From a virus: DNA of 64,000 nt. The DNA lies in the IMG/VR virus record IMGVR_UViG_3300023184_000070, positions 22,776 through 86,775 of that record, one strand, 5' to 3'. Positions within the stretch are counted from its first letter, which is position 1, and every line of letters begins with the position of its first letter. Made by a program: the position numbers and the translations under genes. The notes beneath the pieces are model-generated. The model saw only the letters and a list, made by a program, of their open reading frames with translations, made no database searches and was not told the DNA's origin. Below are positions 8,501-17,074 of the stretch, piece by piece.

Positions 8501-8522
8501 GTGAAATTTCTATGTTAACTTG

Positions 8523-8530
8523 TATTTATA
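8523..8530 (-). promoter_or_regulatory. T4-type late promoter (TATAAATA)
   Basis: Perfect TATAAATA on the minus strand, 23 bases upstream of the portal start codon. This is the T4 late promoter -10 consensus recognised by gp55-bearing RNA polymerase. Confidence 0.75.
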
Positions 8531-8535
8531 TACAA

Positions 8536-10914
8536 TCAGTGCGAGTTGTAGACTAATTGCTGCTGTAAATCTTTGGATTCTCGTAAGTAACTCAATTGCT
8601 GTGTGGTGGTATCAATAAACTGTTTCATTAAATTAATTTGCTCTTGCATGAGGTCTGATGGGTCTTTTTTATTAGCGCCAGTTAACATAGACATGCCAGC
8701 ACCTAGCAATCCACCCACAGGGCCCATTGCAGATGCAGCGGTTGTAGCAGATTTACTGTTAATTATATCATTGATCATGCCAGATATATTTGTCATGTTT
8801 AGAGTAACTGGTATTGTGCGTCCACCTTCAAGCGGAACAATTGCTTCTGGGCCGTGTAGTTTTTCCATATAACCACTAGCAGGTCCGTCAGAAACACCTC
8901 CTAGTTTTTTGCCTTTTTCGCTAAAAAACATTTCCCTAACACCACCAAGCACACCGCCCACTACTGCACCTGCTGCACCCATACTTGCGCCACCAACTGC
9001 TGTCCCTGCCAGTGGTGCAATTGCAGTACCAACAGTTCCGCCTATCATCAGACCAGCAGTACCACCAGCAATAGCACCTTCGCCCACTGCTAGACCAACA
9101 CGTTTAACTTTATCCCACATGGATTCAGTTAATGACATTGTTGCACCTGCAATTGCATTCATTGTCTTTGCTGCTGCCAGCGCTTCAACAGCAAACGCTG
9201 TAATAGCTCCTGTTAATTGTTCTTGTAGTGCGACCTTAAGTTTTTGTACACCAATCTCAAGTGCAGCTACATTTACATCCAACGCTGCTTGATTATTAGC
9301 AGATTTATCAGCATTTTCTTTTGCTTTGTTTGCCGCTTCTTCTGTATAGTTAGTATGCAATATCAGTTTATTAGTAAACTCACCAAATTGACCAGCTAGC
9401 CCACCTACTAGTACGCCTGCGGTGTTAATAGTTGAATCCATGTTTCTCACTGATTCACCTAATTTACCGCCAGCAGCCAGAGTGTCCTGAGCCACTTGAT
9501 CTCCAGTTTTAGTTGAATTCAAGACATTGTTCATAGCTTCATCTAAATAAACACCAGCTTGTTTGTTATTGGCTAACAATATATTAGTGTTCTGATCTAT
9601 AACTGTGCCACCAGTTAATATCTTTTCAATAAATCCTTTTTGCAACTCTTCAGGCATAGATCTCAATGCACCCTGAAATCTTGCATTTTGCTCGGCTGTT
9701 AGCTTGCTGCTGACTTCAAGTCGCATGGCATCAGTTCTAGCTTTTTCTACTGCTTTTTTTGCATCTTTGCCAGTAATGTCAGATAGTATTTTTAGGCTTT
9801 TACCATATGACAATGTTTCCTTAGCAACTTCGGCATCAGTGCGAGCCCTATAGTCACCTGCTGCTTTTTGATTTGCCATCATGGATGCAGCTAGACTGGC
9901 TTGTTCTTCAAACCCATATCCCAGTTTGATTAACTGTGTATCAACCCCGGAATTTTTAATTGCAGCACCAACTTTAGATAATTTAGTTGATGCTTCACCA
10001 AACCCCATGCCTAAAAATACTAGATCGTCTTTGCTGTCCTTTAGTGTTTTAGCCCACTGCTCAACTGTTAGGCCAGCTTTACTGGCTTCTTTACGCATCT
10101 GCGTCATACCACCTGCTAGTACTATACCAGCGGCAGTAATGTCCATATAGCTCTTGCGCTGTTGCTCAAGTGCTGTTTTTAATATGTCTAGGCGTTTTTG
10201 CTCGGCTTCACTGGCTTTTTTAGCCACGTTTGCAGCAATTGCTCCATATATTTGCATGCCGGTACCAACTACTGCTGCGGCTATACCAAGTTTGCCTAGC
10301 ATACCCCGGGATCCAGCTAGCGCACCAAATGACGATATTGCACTACCAAGACCTCTAGTGAACTCAGCTGCTGCAACTGCTGCTTCGCCTTCGGCCTTGG
10401 CCAGTGCTATGCTGGCTTGACCGGCAATCTCTACACCACTGGCATTGCTCAATAAAGATTTTTGGAAGTCCAAACTGGCCATAGCCAGATTGAATGCAAT
10501 ATCTATAGATGCTACAGCAAAATTTGCCACAGCCGCAGTGGCATTACTTAGGGCAGCTCTTGCAGCTAACCCAACTTTTGCTCTATTGGCTACTGCTACT
10601 TTATTATCTCTATTGGCACGGCCCATTACATCATCTGTGGCATGTACAGTATCTTCAAGTGCTTTGATTTCGTCATCTAGCTTTTTCATTGCATCTGTGA
10701 CGTCAATCATGCCAGTTTTCTGACCGTCGGCAATGTTCAGTATGGTTTTGCTAACAGAAACCGATTCTCTCATCGATTTAGTGCCCTCTTTGATACGCTT
10801 GGTAAATTCTTCAACAGATTCACTAGCAGCACGTTCGGAGGGGCTGACGTGAGCATCCCCAAAGAATCTTGCAAAAAGTCTTTCCATCTGTTCAGATGTA
10901 ATTGGATCACTCAT
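8536..10914 (-). CDS. tail tape measure protein candidate
   Basis: This 792-residue protein is largely alpha-helical and Ala-rich. It has hydrophobic Gly/Ala segments at about 610-665 (GTAGLMIGGTVGTAIAPLAG and neighbours) and a short C-terminal motif at about 674-692 (GPASGYMEKLHGPEAIVPL). That motif is typical of phage tape measure proteins, which set tail length and are ejected with the DNA. T4 gp29 (590 residues) has this role, so the tail could be somewhat longer than T4's if length scales with the helical part. The gene is divergent from the gp26-family gene at 10967, which fits baseplate-hub association. Sequence identity with gp29 is not evident by eye. Confidence 0.7.
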   Translation of the reverse strand: MSDPITSEQMERLFARFFGDAHVSPSERAASESVEEFTKRIKEGTKSMRESVSVSKTILNIADGQKTGMIDVTDAMKKLDDEIKALEDTVHATDDVMGRANRDNKVAVANRAKVGLAARAALSNATAAVANFAVASIDIAFNLAMASLDFQKSLLSNASGVEIAGQASIALAKAEGEAAVAAAEFTRGLGSAISSFGALAGSRGMLGKLGIAAAVVGTGMQIYGAIAANVAKKASEAEQKRLDILKTALEQQRKSYMDITAAGIVLAGGMTQMRKEASKAGLTVEQWAKTLKDSKDDLVFLGMGFGEASTKLSKVGAAIKNSGVDTQLIKLGYGFEEQASLAASMMANQKAAGDYRARTDAEVAKETLSYGKSLKILSDITGKDAKKAVEKARTDAMRLEVSSKLTAEQNARFQGALRSMPEELQKGFIEKILTGGTVIDQNTNILLANNKQAGVYLDEAMNNVLNSTKTGDQVAQDTLAAGGKLGESVRNMDSTINTAGVLVGGLAGQFGEFTNKLILHTNYTEEAANKAKENADKSANNQAALDVNVAALEIGVQKLKVALQEQLTGAITAFAVEALAAAKTMNAIAGATMSLTESMWDKVKRVGLAVGEGAIAGGTAGLMIGGTVGTAIAPLAGTAVGGASMGAAGAVVGGVLGGVREMFFSEKGKKLGGVSDGPASGYMEKLHGPEAIVPLEGGRTIPVTLNMTNISGMINDIINSKSATTAASAMGPVGGLLGAGMSMLTGANKKDPSDLMQEQINLMKQFIDTTTQQLSYLRESKDLQQQLVYNSH

Positions 10915-10926
10915 GAGTTTGTAGCC

Positions 10927-10934
10927 TATAAATA
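10927..10934 (+). promoter_or_regulatory. T4-type late promoter (TATAAATA)
   Basis: Perfect TATAAATA in the 52-base divergent gap, 33 bases upstream of the ATG at 10967. It reads towards the gp26-family gene. Confidence 0.75.
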
Positions 10935-10966
10935 TAGTGTATCAATTATTTACCGGAATCAAAAAC

Positions 10967-11830
10967 ATGGAAACAACTACTTTACCGAATACCGCCGCTA
11001 ATCCCTTAGCCAAGTACTTTAGACAACCTGCAATTTACATTAAACTACCTGGGGCAGGCAAATTCTGGGCAGAAGGGTCACTGAATTTGCCAGTCAACGG
11101 TGAAATTCCCATTTATCCCATGACTACTAGGGATGAAGTTACGCTGAGAACTCCAGATGCACTCATGAATGGTAGCGGTGTGGTCAGTGTAATCGAAAGC
11201 TGCTGCCCAAACATTGTTGATGCGTGGAAAACCCCCACAGTAGATGTAGATGCTATATTGATTGCTATTCGCATTGCCAGCTACGGACAGCAGATGGATG
11301 TCGAAACCACTTGCCCGCACTGCAACGAAAAAAACAGTCATGCGCTGGATTTGATCAATTGTCTAGGCGGAATACAATGCCCCGATTATTCACACCCAAT
11401 TGCAATTGACGAATTAAAAATAAAACTTAAATCTCAAATCTATTTTGGGTCAAATCAGACTGATGCTATCAATTTTGAAGAACAAAAAATGATACAGGCC
11501 GTAAATGACTCTGCTATGGCAGAACCAGACAAGATGCAGCTAGTGGCCAAGAGCATGCAGCGCATAATTGAAATTGGGCTCGAGTCTGCTGCTCATTGCA
11601 CAGAATACATTGAAATTGAAGATGGTACTCGAGTACGTGATGTTGAGTACATCAAAGAGTTTTATAATAATGCCAAAGGCAGCATATTAAAAACAGTCAA
11701 GGATCACCTGACTAAGTTTAATCAACAGGGTGCAGTCCCATCCCAACCAGTAGCTTGCTATGAGTGTAAGAAAGAATTCACAGTACCATTACAGTTTGAT
11801 TACGCAAGTTTTTTCGCGCAAGGCTTTTGA
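10967..11830 (+). CDS. 26: baseplate hub protein, gp26 family
   Basis: The 287-residue product belongs to the T4 gp26-type baseplate family: an N-terminal PAIYIKLPGAGKFW segment, then IPIYPMTTRDEVTLRTPDAL and a helical core. It carries two CxxC pairs, CPHC at about 116-119 and CYEC at about 264-267, which can form a zinc ribbon. I chose the ATG at 10967 (METTTLPN); an in-frame GTG at 10937 would begin almost at the late promoter and is less likely. The family forms the central hub on which the tail tube starts. It is longer than T4 gp26 (208 residues). The next gene overlaps its stop codon. Confidence 0.85.
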   Translation: METTTLPNTAANPLAKYFRQPAIYIKLPGAGKFWAEGSLNLPVNGEIPIYPMTTRDEVTLRTPDALMNGSGVVSVIESCCPNIVDAWKTPTVDVDAILIAIRIASYGQQMDVETTCPHCNEKNSHALDLINCLGGIQCPDYSHPIAIDELKIKLKSQIYFGSNQTDAINFEEQKMIQAVNDSAMAEPDKMQLVAKSMQRIIEIGLESAAHCTEYIEIEDGTRVRDVEYIKEFYNNAKGSILKTVKDHLTKFNQQGAVPSQPVACYECKKEFTVPLQFDYASFFAQGF

Positions 11831-12045
11831 CATTAACCAATGATGAAATCGTAGCCTTGCTAGATGGCTACGATAAAGAGTCAAAAGCCCTAAAAAAAGA
11901 AGCACTTACACTAGCATGGTACATGCGCGGAGGATTAAGTTACGAGGAAGCCATGTATCTCAGTCAGAACGAACGAGAAACCATTGGTAGAATTATCGAA
12001 AGCAACATGGAAGTTGTTAAGAAAACAGGTATGCCATTCTTCTAA
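11827..12045 (+). CDS. small conserved protein following gp26, TTG start
   Basis: The 72-residue product (TLTNDEIVALLDGYDKESKA...) is helical and charged and ends ...TGMPFF. The only in-frame start that preserves the N-terminal domain is TTG at 11827, which overlaps the gp26 stop codon as TTGA and has AAGG five bases upstream; the first in-frame ATG would remove 27 residues. Genes of this type follow gp26 in related phages, in my recollection, with unknown function; they may assist hub assembly as gp51 does in T4, but nothing in the sequence proves that. Confidence 0.7.
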   Translation: MTLTNDEIVALLDGYDKESKALKKEALTLAWYMRGGLSYEEAMYLSQNERETIGRIIESNMEVVKKTGMPFF

Positions 12046-12120
12046 TCGCATAACTTATCCAATTTAACCTGCAGAATAAACTACTATACAATCAAGAAAC
12101 CCATCTACCTAAATAAATTT

Positions 12121-12135
12121 ACCACTAACAGTGGT
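12121..12135 (+). other. short hairpin before the ribosome binding site
   Basis: ACCAC TAACA GTGGT forms a perfect 5-bp stem-loop about 18 bases upstream of the start at 12154, just before the AAGGAGA ribosome binding site. It might protect the 5' end of the mRNA or tune translation. Confidence 0.4.
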
Positions 12136-12153
12136 TTATAAGGAGATTACAAG

Positions 12154-12387
12154 ATGGATATTCTTGCAAATGTAAAAAAATGGGCTAGCAATCTAGCAGA
12201 CGCAGGCGTGAGCGTAATTGCTCTAGCCATTGTACTGGAAATTTTATTTAAAGGGACTGTAATCCCATTTTTCCCAGTAGGTTCAGTTATCACTAACGTG
12301 ACCACAATCATCGGTGCTTTAGGTTCCCAAGGACTAGTAGGACTAGTTGCTATTTGGGTATTATACGGTATCTGGAAAAACAAGTAA
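12154..12387 (+). CDS. small membrane protein, holin-like candidate
   Basis: The 77-residue protein has a short amphipathic N-terminus (MDILANVKKWASNL), a hydrophobic segment at about 18-40, a polar Gly/Val/Thr turn, and a second hydrophobic segment at about 50-73 ending in the charged IWKNK. Two membrane passes with a charged C-terminus are typical of small holins, but no lysin gene is adjacent, so it could equally be another membrane or virion protein. A very strong AAGGAGA ribosome binding site precedes the ATG, the gene stands alone, and a hairpin terminator follows, which together suggest high expression. Confidence 0.6.
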   Translation: MDILANVKKWASNLADAGVSVIALAIVLEILFKGTVIPFFPVGSVITNVTTIIGALGSQGLVGLVAIWVLYGIWKNK

Positions 12388-12398
12388 ACTTGTATCTA

Positions 12399-12441
12399 GC
12401 AAAAGAAAGACAACATGCTCATTTGTGTGTTTCTTTCTTTA
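12399..12441. terminator. bidirectional terminator
   Basis: AAAGAAA-g-ACA pairs with TGT-g-TTTCTTT around a loop of about 13 bases. The plus strand runs on into TTTCTTTCTTT and the minus strand into TTTCTTTT, so the hairpin can end both the small membrane-protein transcript and any minus-strand transcript coming through the 12442-12849 region. Confidence 0.6.
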
Positions 12442-12849
12442 TCTCTATATAAGACTTCTTACAGAAGTCTGTTGTTTCGCTATCGCTCACAACATTATTC
12501 TCTATCTTTAATGGATTAGTATCATCCAGATTAACTGGTCATAATTCACCGTATGCACGGTGAATTGAAAAGGCATCATCCGAGTAGCCCAGTCATCTAT
12601 TCTAATGAGATTGCCTTGCGGCGCGGAGGCGGTTGACCGGTACCCCCTACTCAAGCTTCACATATCAACGGAACCCTAGTGATCCGGAATAGACCCAAAT
12701 CCTATAGGCTGAGGTTGCATCTTTTTCGCATAGCCTCAATCATTTATTACCTTAAGTTAGTAATTTTCTTTGGCATCCAAGATCCGGACCGGGTATCTCA
12801 CCGTTCCTCAATGGAGCGTGGCCTAACCACGCACAGCGCCTATGATGTA
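12442..12849 (-). ncRNA. candidate structured non-coding RNA region
   Basis: No reading frame here looks like a real protein, yet the stretch is rich in perfect inverted repeats: AGACTTCT/AGAAGTCT (12452-12470), AATTCACCGT/ACGGTGAATT (12543-12566), GCGTGG/CCACGC (12816-12832), GAGTAG (12582-12587) with CTACTC (12647-12652), TGAGG/CCTCA (12710-12738) and GCCT/AGGC (12613-12630). The segments at 12534-12540 and 12635-12641 can also pair over 7 bp, which would cross the GAGTAG helix as a pseudoknot. GATCCGGA occurs twice, exactly 100 bases apart. It is locally GC-richer than its surroundings. It lies directly behind the GIY-YIG gene and ends at a minus-strand-competent terminator, so I assign it to the minus strand; the strand is not certain. 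It does not match the group I intron, tRNA, tmRNA or RNase P core patterns I looked for. Confidence 0.5.
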
Positions 12850-13308
12850 TTAACTTGTTGGACTTTGTGTCTTTGGGAGATTGATTTTGTTTATAATGTG
12901 TGAGCCATGTACCCTGCAACTTATCTGTCCATTATAATAATCTTGTGACTCTAAGACCTTGCGGTCAAATTGTTCACGTGCTTCAATGTAGGAGCACAGG
13001 GCTTTTGATGAGCAGTAGCACAAGATCTCTCTCTGGAACTTGTCTGCCCCCAGCAATTCTACATCCCGCCGCAACTCATCGTTGCTGCCGTAGTATTCTT
13101 GCCAGTCACTGTCGATCTTGCTGCGTATCTTCTTTTTCTTCTTGATCCCGTTCTTTTGCTTGACCACACGATATGTGGTCTTGGCAAATTTGGCTAGCTT
13201 TTTGCCCACGTACTTTCTGTCTGTGGCGGTATTTGTGATAAGATACACAAAACCTACACAGTCTTCGGGTAATTGTTCAACGGGCATATTCTGATAGAAC
13301 CAAGTCAT
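12850..13308 (-). CDS. GIY-YIG family endonuclease
   Basis: The 152-residue product shows the GIY-YIG nuclease layout: GFVYLITN (19-26) and RKYVGKK (31-37) replace the name-giving GIY and YIG strands, EYYGSNDEL follows at 71-79, and YIEAREQF (107-114) carries the likely catalytic Glu at 109, with YYNG near 124. A Lys-rich loop at 51-62 is probably DNA-contacting. Free-standing genes of this type are common in T4-like phages and often behave as homing endonucleases. No Shine-Dalgarno is visible; the ATG at 13308 is preceded at once by a hairpin (13314-13332), and M8 is an alternative start. It is separated from gp46 by 59 bases. Confidence 0.85.
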   Translation of the reverse strand: MTWFYQNMPVEQLPEDCVGFVYLITNTATDRKYVGKKLAKFAKTTYRVVKQKNGIKKKKKIRSKIDSDWQEYYGSNDELRRDVELLGADKFQREILCYCSSKALCSYIEAREQFDRKVLESQDYYNGQISCRVHGSHIINKINLPKTQSPTS

Positions 13309-13313
13309 ATTTG

Positions 13314-13332
13314 ATACAGCAAGAGGCTGTAT
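13314..13332 (-). promoter_or_regulatory. hairpin at the start of the GIY-YIG gene
   Basis: ATACAGC and GCTGTAT form a perfect 7-bp stem with a 5-base loop ending 5 bases upstream of the ATG on the minus strand. It is not followed by a T run, so it is not a good terminator for gp46. It may limit ribosome access; T4 homing endonuclease genes are known to have start-masking hairpins. Confidence 0.45.
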
Positions 13333-13367
13333 TATAGTTATGACTCATGCAGTCTGACCTGCTAAAT

Positions 13368-15137
13368 TTATACAGTTTCAACATCGGTATTGTAGGTGGT
13401 AAACCCATTTTCTTTGACCACAGTCAAGATGTTGTTGACCCGCCCGGCTAGTTCATCTTTGTGACTGACCAGCCAAATGCTCTTGTGAGCTTCTCTGCTC
13501 ATGCGTTTTAGGATAGCCAGTGCGCTTTCCACACCCGATGCATCCATACCCGAGTCTACTAGTTCATCAATGAACAAAAGATTGACAGGTTGATACAAAC
13601 TTTCCCAAACATCACGGAACGCCCACGACAGACTCAGTATCAGTCTATTGCGCTCGCCCCGGCTGAGGTTGTCAAAGTCTAACTCTCTGCCCAATTCAGT
13701 TATGCTCACTGTGAGATCGTTGTTGAACTTGACCACATGTGGCAAGCCAATACGGTCCAAGTACTGCCCTAGTCTTGCGTTCAAATAACTTAAATTTTGA
13801 TCAATAATGCGTTTGCGTATAAAACTGTCTTTGTTGGTCAACAGTTTCAATAAAAATTCTTGATGATCCCGGACATTGCCTAACTCGTTGATAGTGTCGT
13901 AAGTAACAGTCTCTAAGGCCTGTGTGCTCATTTCTTCTATCTGTTCTGCATATGGATCTGCTTCTGCGTGTTTGCTGGCAATTTGGCTTAATATATTAGC
14001 CATGCTGCTGCGATGTTCAAATGCATCGCTCTCGCGATCGTAGTAGACTCGAGGCTGCGCACCTGCCGCGCCTATTTCTGCTAGCGCACCAGTCAGTTCA
14101 ATCCATTGACCGTTGGTGGCCAATACCTGTAGTGCAGCTTCTTGTAATTCTTTTTGTTTCTTGGTCATGGCAGTCGCATGATCACCATCGTGCAGATCCT
14201 GCCCACATGCATGACATCGGTGATCCTCTAGTGCTGCAATCTCACGTTGCAGTCGTTCAACTACTTTGTTTTCGCGATCCTCGTCCAGCTCGGCACGTTT
14301 AACGGCCTTGGTTAGGTCAGAGATATCTTTCACCTGCTGATTGTATTCTGTTAGCGCCTTGTGTGCTGCCAGCTCAGCTTCGATATCTATTAGACTCAAC
14401 TCGTCGTAGCCCTTTTGCAAGTATGCTAAATCGCTGTCGTGCTTCTTCTGCCACAACACCTGTCTACGCTTAAAACTTTCAATCTGTTCTTGTATGCGAT
14501 GGTTGGCATCTGTCACTGCTTTGATGCGGAACTCTTCTTGCTGTATAGCATCTTTAGTGGCTTTGTTTAGTTCTTTAAGACGCTCTGCTTTTTCGCTTAG
14601 TACTGTAATGCCCAGCAATTGTTCAATAATAGTGCGCTGATCGTTGGCTTTCAGGCTGAGAAACGGCTCGGTATAGGTGTTTAATGCTACGATATGGCGG
14701 AACATATCCCAGCTCATGCCCAGCATGCGTTCTATGTCTGCTTGAGTTTCTCTGCTGTCGCCCTGACTCTCGTCGGTGATCTCACGCTCAACATTGCCTA
14801 CATAAAAGGCCATGGTGTTGGGCTTGCGACCACGCTCAATACGATAGTCAGTGCCGTCCTTCTCAAACTCAACAGTGACAATCATGCCCTTGCCGTTGGT
14901 TTTGTTGATCAGGTTGTCTTTGCGTATGTTGGTCAGTGCAGCACCATACAGGGCATAGCTGAGTGCATTGATGATAGTGGTCTTGCCGGTACCGTTCCTA
15001 CTGCCAGAATCATCCCCGCCTAGATCAATGTTTTCACCCAGGACCAGTGTGAGATCCTTGCGGTCAAAGTCCACAGCCTGCGTGACATTGCCCACGCTCA
15101 TGAAATTCTTAACAGTCAAATTCTTGATACGGATCAT
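13368..15137 (-). CDS. 46: recombination endonuclease subunit gp46 (Rad50-like)
   Basis: The 589-residue product is the SMC/Rad50-type ATPase that pairs with gp47 to resect DNA ends for recombination-dependent replication and host DNA breakdown. The N-terminal Walker A is GSRNGTGKTT (45-54), the coiled-coil middle is broken by a CHAC zinc hook, and the C-terminus carries the ABC signature LSRGERNRL and Walker B LLFIDELVDSGMD with a D-loop. Length is close to T4 gp46 (560). It overlaps gp47 by ATGA, so the two subunits are translated together. Confidence 0.95.
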   Translation of the reverse strand: MIRIKNLTVKNFMSVGNVTQAVDFDRKDLTLVLGENIDLGGDDSGSRNGTGKTTIINALSYALYGAALTNIRKDNLINKTNGKGMIVTVEFEKDGTDYRIERGRKPNTMAFYVGNVEREITDESQGDSRETQADIERMLGMSWDMFRHIVALNTYTEPFLSLKANDQRTIIEQLLGITVLSEKAERLKELNKATKDAIQQEEFRIKAVTDANHRIQEQIESFKRRQVLWQKKHDSDLAYLQKGYDELSLIDIEAELAAHKALTEYNQQVKDISDLTKAVKRAELDEDRENKVVERLQREIAALEDHRCHACGQDLHDGDHATAMTKKQKELQEAALQVLATNGQWIELTGALAEIGAAGAQPRVYYDRESDAFEHRSSMANILSQIASKHAEADPYAEQIEEMSTQALETVTYDTINELGNVRDHQEFLLKLLTNKDSFIRKRIIDQNLSYLNARLGQYLDRIGLPHVVKFNNDLTVSITELGRELDFDNLSRGERNRLILSLSWAFRDVWESLYQPVNLLFIDELVDSGMDASGVESALAILKRMSREAHKSIWLVSHKDELAGRVNNILTVVKENGFTTYNTDVETV

Positions 15138-16150
15138 AGATTTCTATAGATGTCTAGCAGCAGATTTGAATTAAACTTGTCGCTGGTGATGTTGGTTATC
15201 TGGCTGGTAACAATCTGGTCAACACTTTCAAACTGTATGTTACCCAGCATAATGTTCTCGCCAAGATCAATTTCCTTTTGCGGAATCAAACTGATCTCTC
15301 GTAGACGATATGTGTCAATAAAAGTTTCTTTGATAAATGTAGCTTCTTCGTAGCTGATATCAATGTCGATATTGATTCTGCAATGCATACCTGGCAGCAG
15401 CATGGCTTCGGTGTGATTTAGCACGTCACTCAGCTTGAACACACGATACCGGGGTTGATCGGGCCAAGCATGATACACAGGGTCTTTACCCCATTCTAAA
15501 ATTGTAAGTCCACGATCGTCGTCACCAGCATCGGCATAGTTGTGCGGAAAGCAGTTGCCAATGTAGGTGATGTTCTTCTGTGTCTGTCGCTTGTGGAAGT
15601 GACCAGTAAACACATGATCAAAGTTGTTGAAGTGTTCTCTGCGCACCTCACCATGATCTGGCATGGCAACCATGGCGTTCATCAAGTATCCAGGCAGTTC
15701 AAAGTGCCCAAACATGTATTTGGCTGATAGCTTGGGGATTCGCTTGTGATCGTCCCCAACAAGCCAAGGAGCGATAACCACATCCCCACTAGCAAACCAA
15801 TCGTTAACAATTTGAATGTTCGGGAGGTGACGAGCCCAGTCAACCGATTGGATATCACGTTTATCGCGATAATACAGATCATGGTTGCCGGGAATAAAAT
15901 AAACACGATCAAAGTTATCATTTAAATGCTCTAGTGCCCTAAGACTATAGTTCAAGGTTACGATGTTGATGCTGGCTCTGTTGTTGTGCCAATCACCAAG
16001 AAACATGGCTGTTTCGCAACCTTCCGACTTGGCCTTGGCAGTGGCCCATTTGACAAAATTCAAACAGTCGTCGTTGTGTACTTGACTGTTGGACTTTAGA
16101 CCAAAGTGTATATCTGTAAAAATTGCGGCTTTTTTAAATAGATTAGTCAT
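15134..16150 (-). CDS. 47: recombination endonuclease subunit gp47 (Mre11-like)
   Basis: The 338-residue product is the calcineurin-type nuclease subunit. Metal-binding motifs are in order: FTDIHFG (D13, H15), LGDWHNNR (D53, H55), PGNHD (N89, H90, D91) and FTGHFH near 200. T4 gp47 has 339 residues. The ATG lies upstream of gp46 on the same strand and the stop TGA overlaps the gp46 ATG. The order gp55, gp47, gp46 on one strand resembles the T4 arrangement. Confidence 0.95.
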   Translation of the reverse strand: MTNLFKKAAIFTDIHFGLKSNSQVHNDDCLNFVKWATAKAKSEGCETAMFLGDWHNNRASINIVTLNYSLRALEHLNDNFDRVYFIPGNHDLYYRDKRDIQSVDWARHLPNIQIVNDWFASGDVVIAPWLVGDDHKRIPKLSAKYMFGHFELPGYLMNAMVAMPDHGEVRREHFNNFDHVFTGHFHKRQTQKNITYIGNCFPHNYADAGDDDRGLTILEWGKDPVYHAWPDQPRYRVFKLSDVLNHTEAMLLPGMHCRINIDIDISYEEATFIKETFIDTYRLREISLIPQKEIDLGENIMLGNIQFESVDQIVTSQITNITSDKFNSNLLLDIYRNL

Positions 16151-16195
16151 TGATACAAGTATAGCAGAAAACAGTGGCTAGAAGCGACGGACAAT

Positions 16196-17074
16196 TTACT
16201 CGTCTCCGCCCCCACCCCCACCACCCCGTCCCCAATCTGCTTGTCTTGAGTAGCTGGGGTTCATATTGTTCATTTCTAGGATGTCATCACGAAGATTCTG
16301 ATTACGTTTTTCAATATTAAGCACACGAGTAAAACTATTAGTAATGGCGGCGGTATAGTACGCAAAAGGATTCTGACTTTTGCTTTCATCGAATTGTAGT
16401 CCAATCTGGCTCAGTTGTAGCAGGGCTTGGCTGCGCATTTCATCGTTATAAGTGTAACCACGCCAGTTGCTGCGAGTAGCATAGCGCTCACACAGTTTCA
16501 TAAACATCAGGGCTAACTTTTTAGTCATTGCGCCGTGATCCCTGTTAAACTCTCCAGATATTAAATCACCACGCCAATGACTTTTACCTACACAAAATGG
16601 TTGAATAGCGTCATTGACTTTATAGTGTTGAAACGGGGGAAAGTTGCATTTGGTGTATTTGGTAGTGGCCAATACATCTTCGTCGTATTCGGTACGTACA
16701 ATATCTTCCTCCTCATCCTCTAAATCAAGTTTAGCTCTGGCTTTGGCACTTTTAACTTCATCTACTGGGATATGTTCCCAAGTCATAACTCGAAAAACCA
16801 CATCAGTATCTTTGATACTAGCAACGTCAATGCTAAAATCATCGAGTCTGCGTTTTTCTCCAGATGCAGCCACCGCTGCTTCGTGTGCTAGTTTGGCTAA
16901 ACGTTCGGATCTTGTCTCACGTGCTTCTAAAATACTTTTAGGAGTAATCTCAGTGACGTCATGCAAGATCATGTCGTAATCAGCATCTGTGGTTTCTAAA
17001 AACACACAGTATGTGGTTTTGCTCTTATGAATCTCTTTCAAGATGTCTTTGTTGTTGAGATAATTATGTTTGAT
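16196..17074 (-). CDS. 55: late transcription sigma factor gp55, probable ATC start
   Basis: The C-terminal part (about residues 180-270) matches the T4 gp55 sigma core: KKLALMFMKLCERYATRSNW with RGYTYNDEMRSQALLQLSQI and NPFAYYTAAITNSFTRVLNIEKR. It should direct polymerase to TATAAATA late promoters. The first conventional start is TTG at 17041, but the frame is open upstream and encodes KHNYLNNKDILKEI, which parallels the YNYVNNKELLQAI opening of T4 gp55. A perfect AAGGAGA (17087-17081) lies six bases before an ATC codon at 17074-17072, and no ATG is available. I therefore place the start at ATC, giving 292 residues. The protein ends in a Gly-rich WGRGGGGGGGDE tail. A long charged insert (about 50-150) is absent from T4 gp55. 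Confidence 0.85.
   Translation of the reverse strand: MKHNYLNNKDILKEIHKSKTTYCVFLETTDADYDMILHDVTEITPKSILEARETRSERLAKLAHEAAVAASGEKRRLDDFSIDVASIKDTDVVFRVMTWEHIPVDEVKSAKARAKLDLEDEEEDIVRTEYDEDVLATTKYTKCNFPPFQHYKVNDAIQPFCVGKSHWRGDLISGEFNRDHGAMTKKLALMFMKLCERYATRSNWRGYTYNDEMRSQALLQLSQIGLQFDESKSQNPFAYYTAAITNSFTRVLNIEKRNQNLRDDILEMNNMNPSYSRQADWGRGGGGGGGDE

Noticed and set aside
12147-12383. 78-codon minus-strand frame opposite the small membrane protein
   Set aside because: It mirrors a gene that has an excellent ribosome binding site and terminator; the antisense frame has neither.
12442-12849. Group I intron, tRNA, tmRNA or IS end as explanation of the structured region
   Set aside because: I found no P7/G-site core, no T-arm consensus, no transposase and no split flanking gene. 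A covariance-model search was not possible, so this is not final.
12679-12903. 74-codon plus-strand frame in the non-coding region
   Set aside because: It crosses the structured region and runs into the GIY-YIG gene on the other strand; its composition is unlike a protein (scattered Arg, Ser and Leu) and it has no ribosome binding site.
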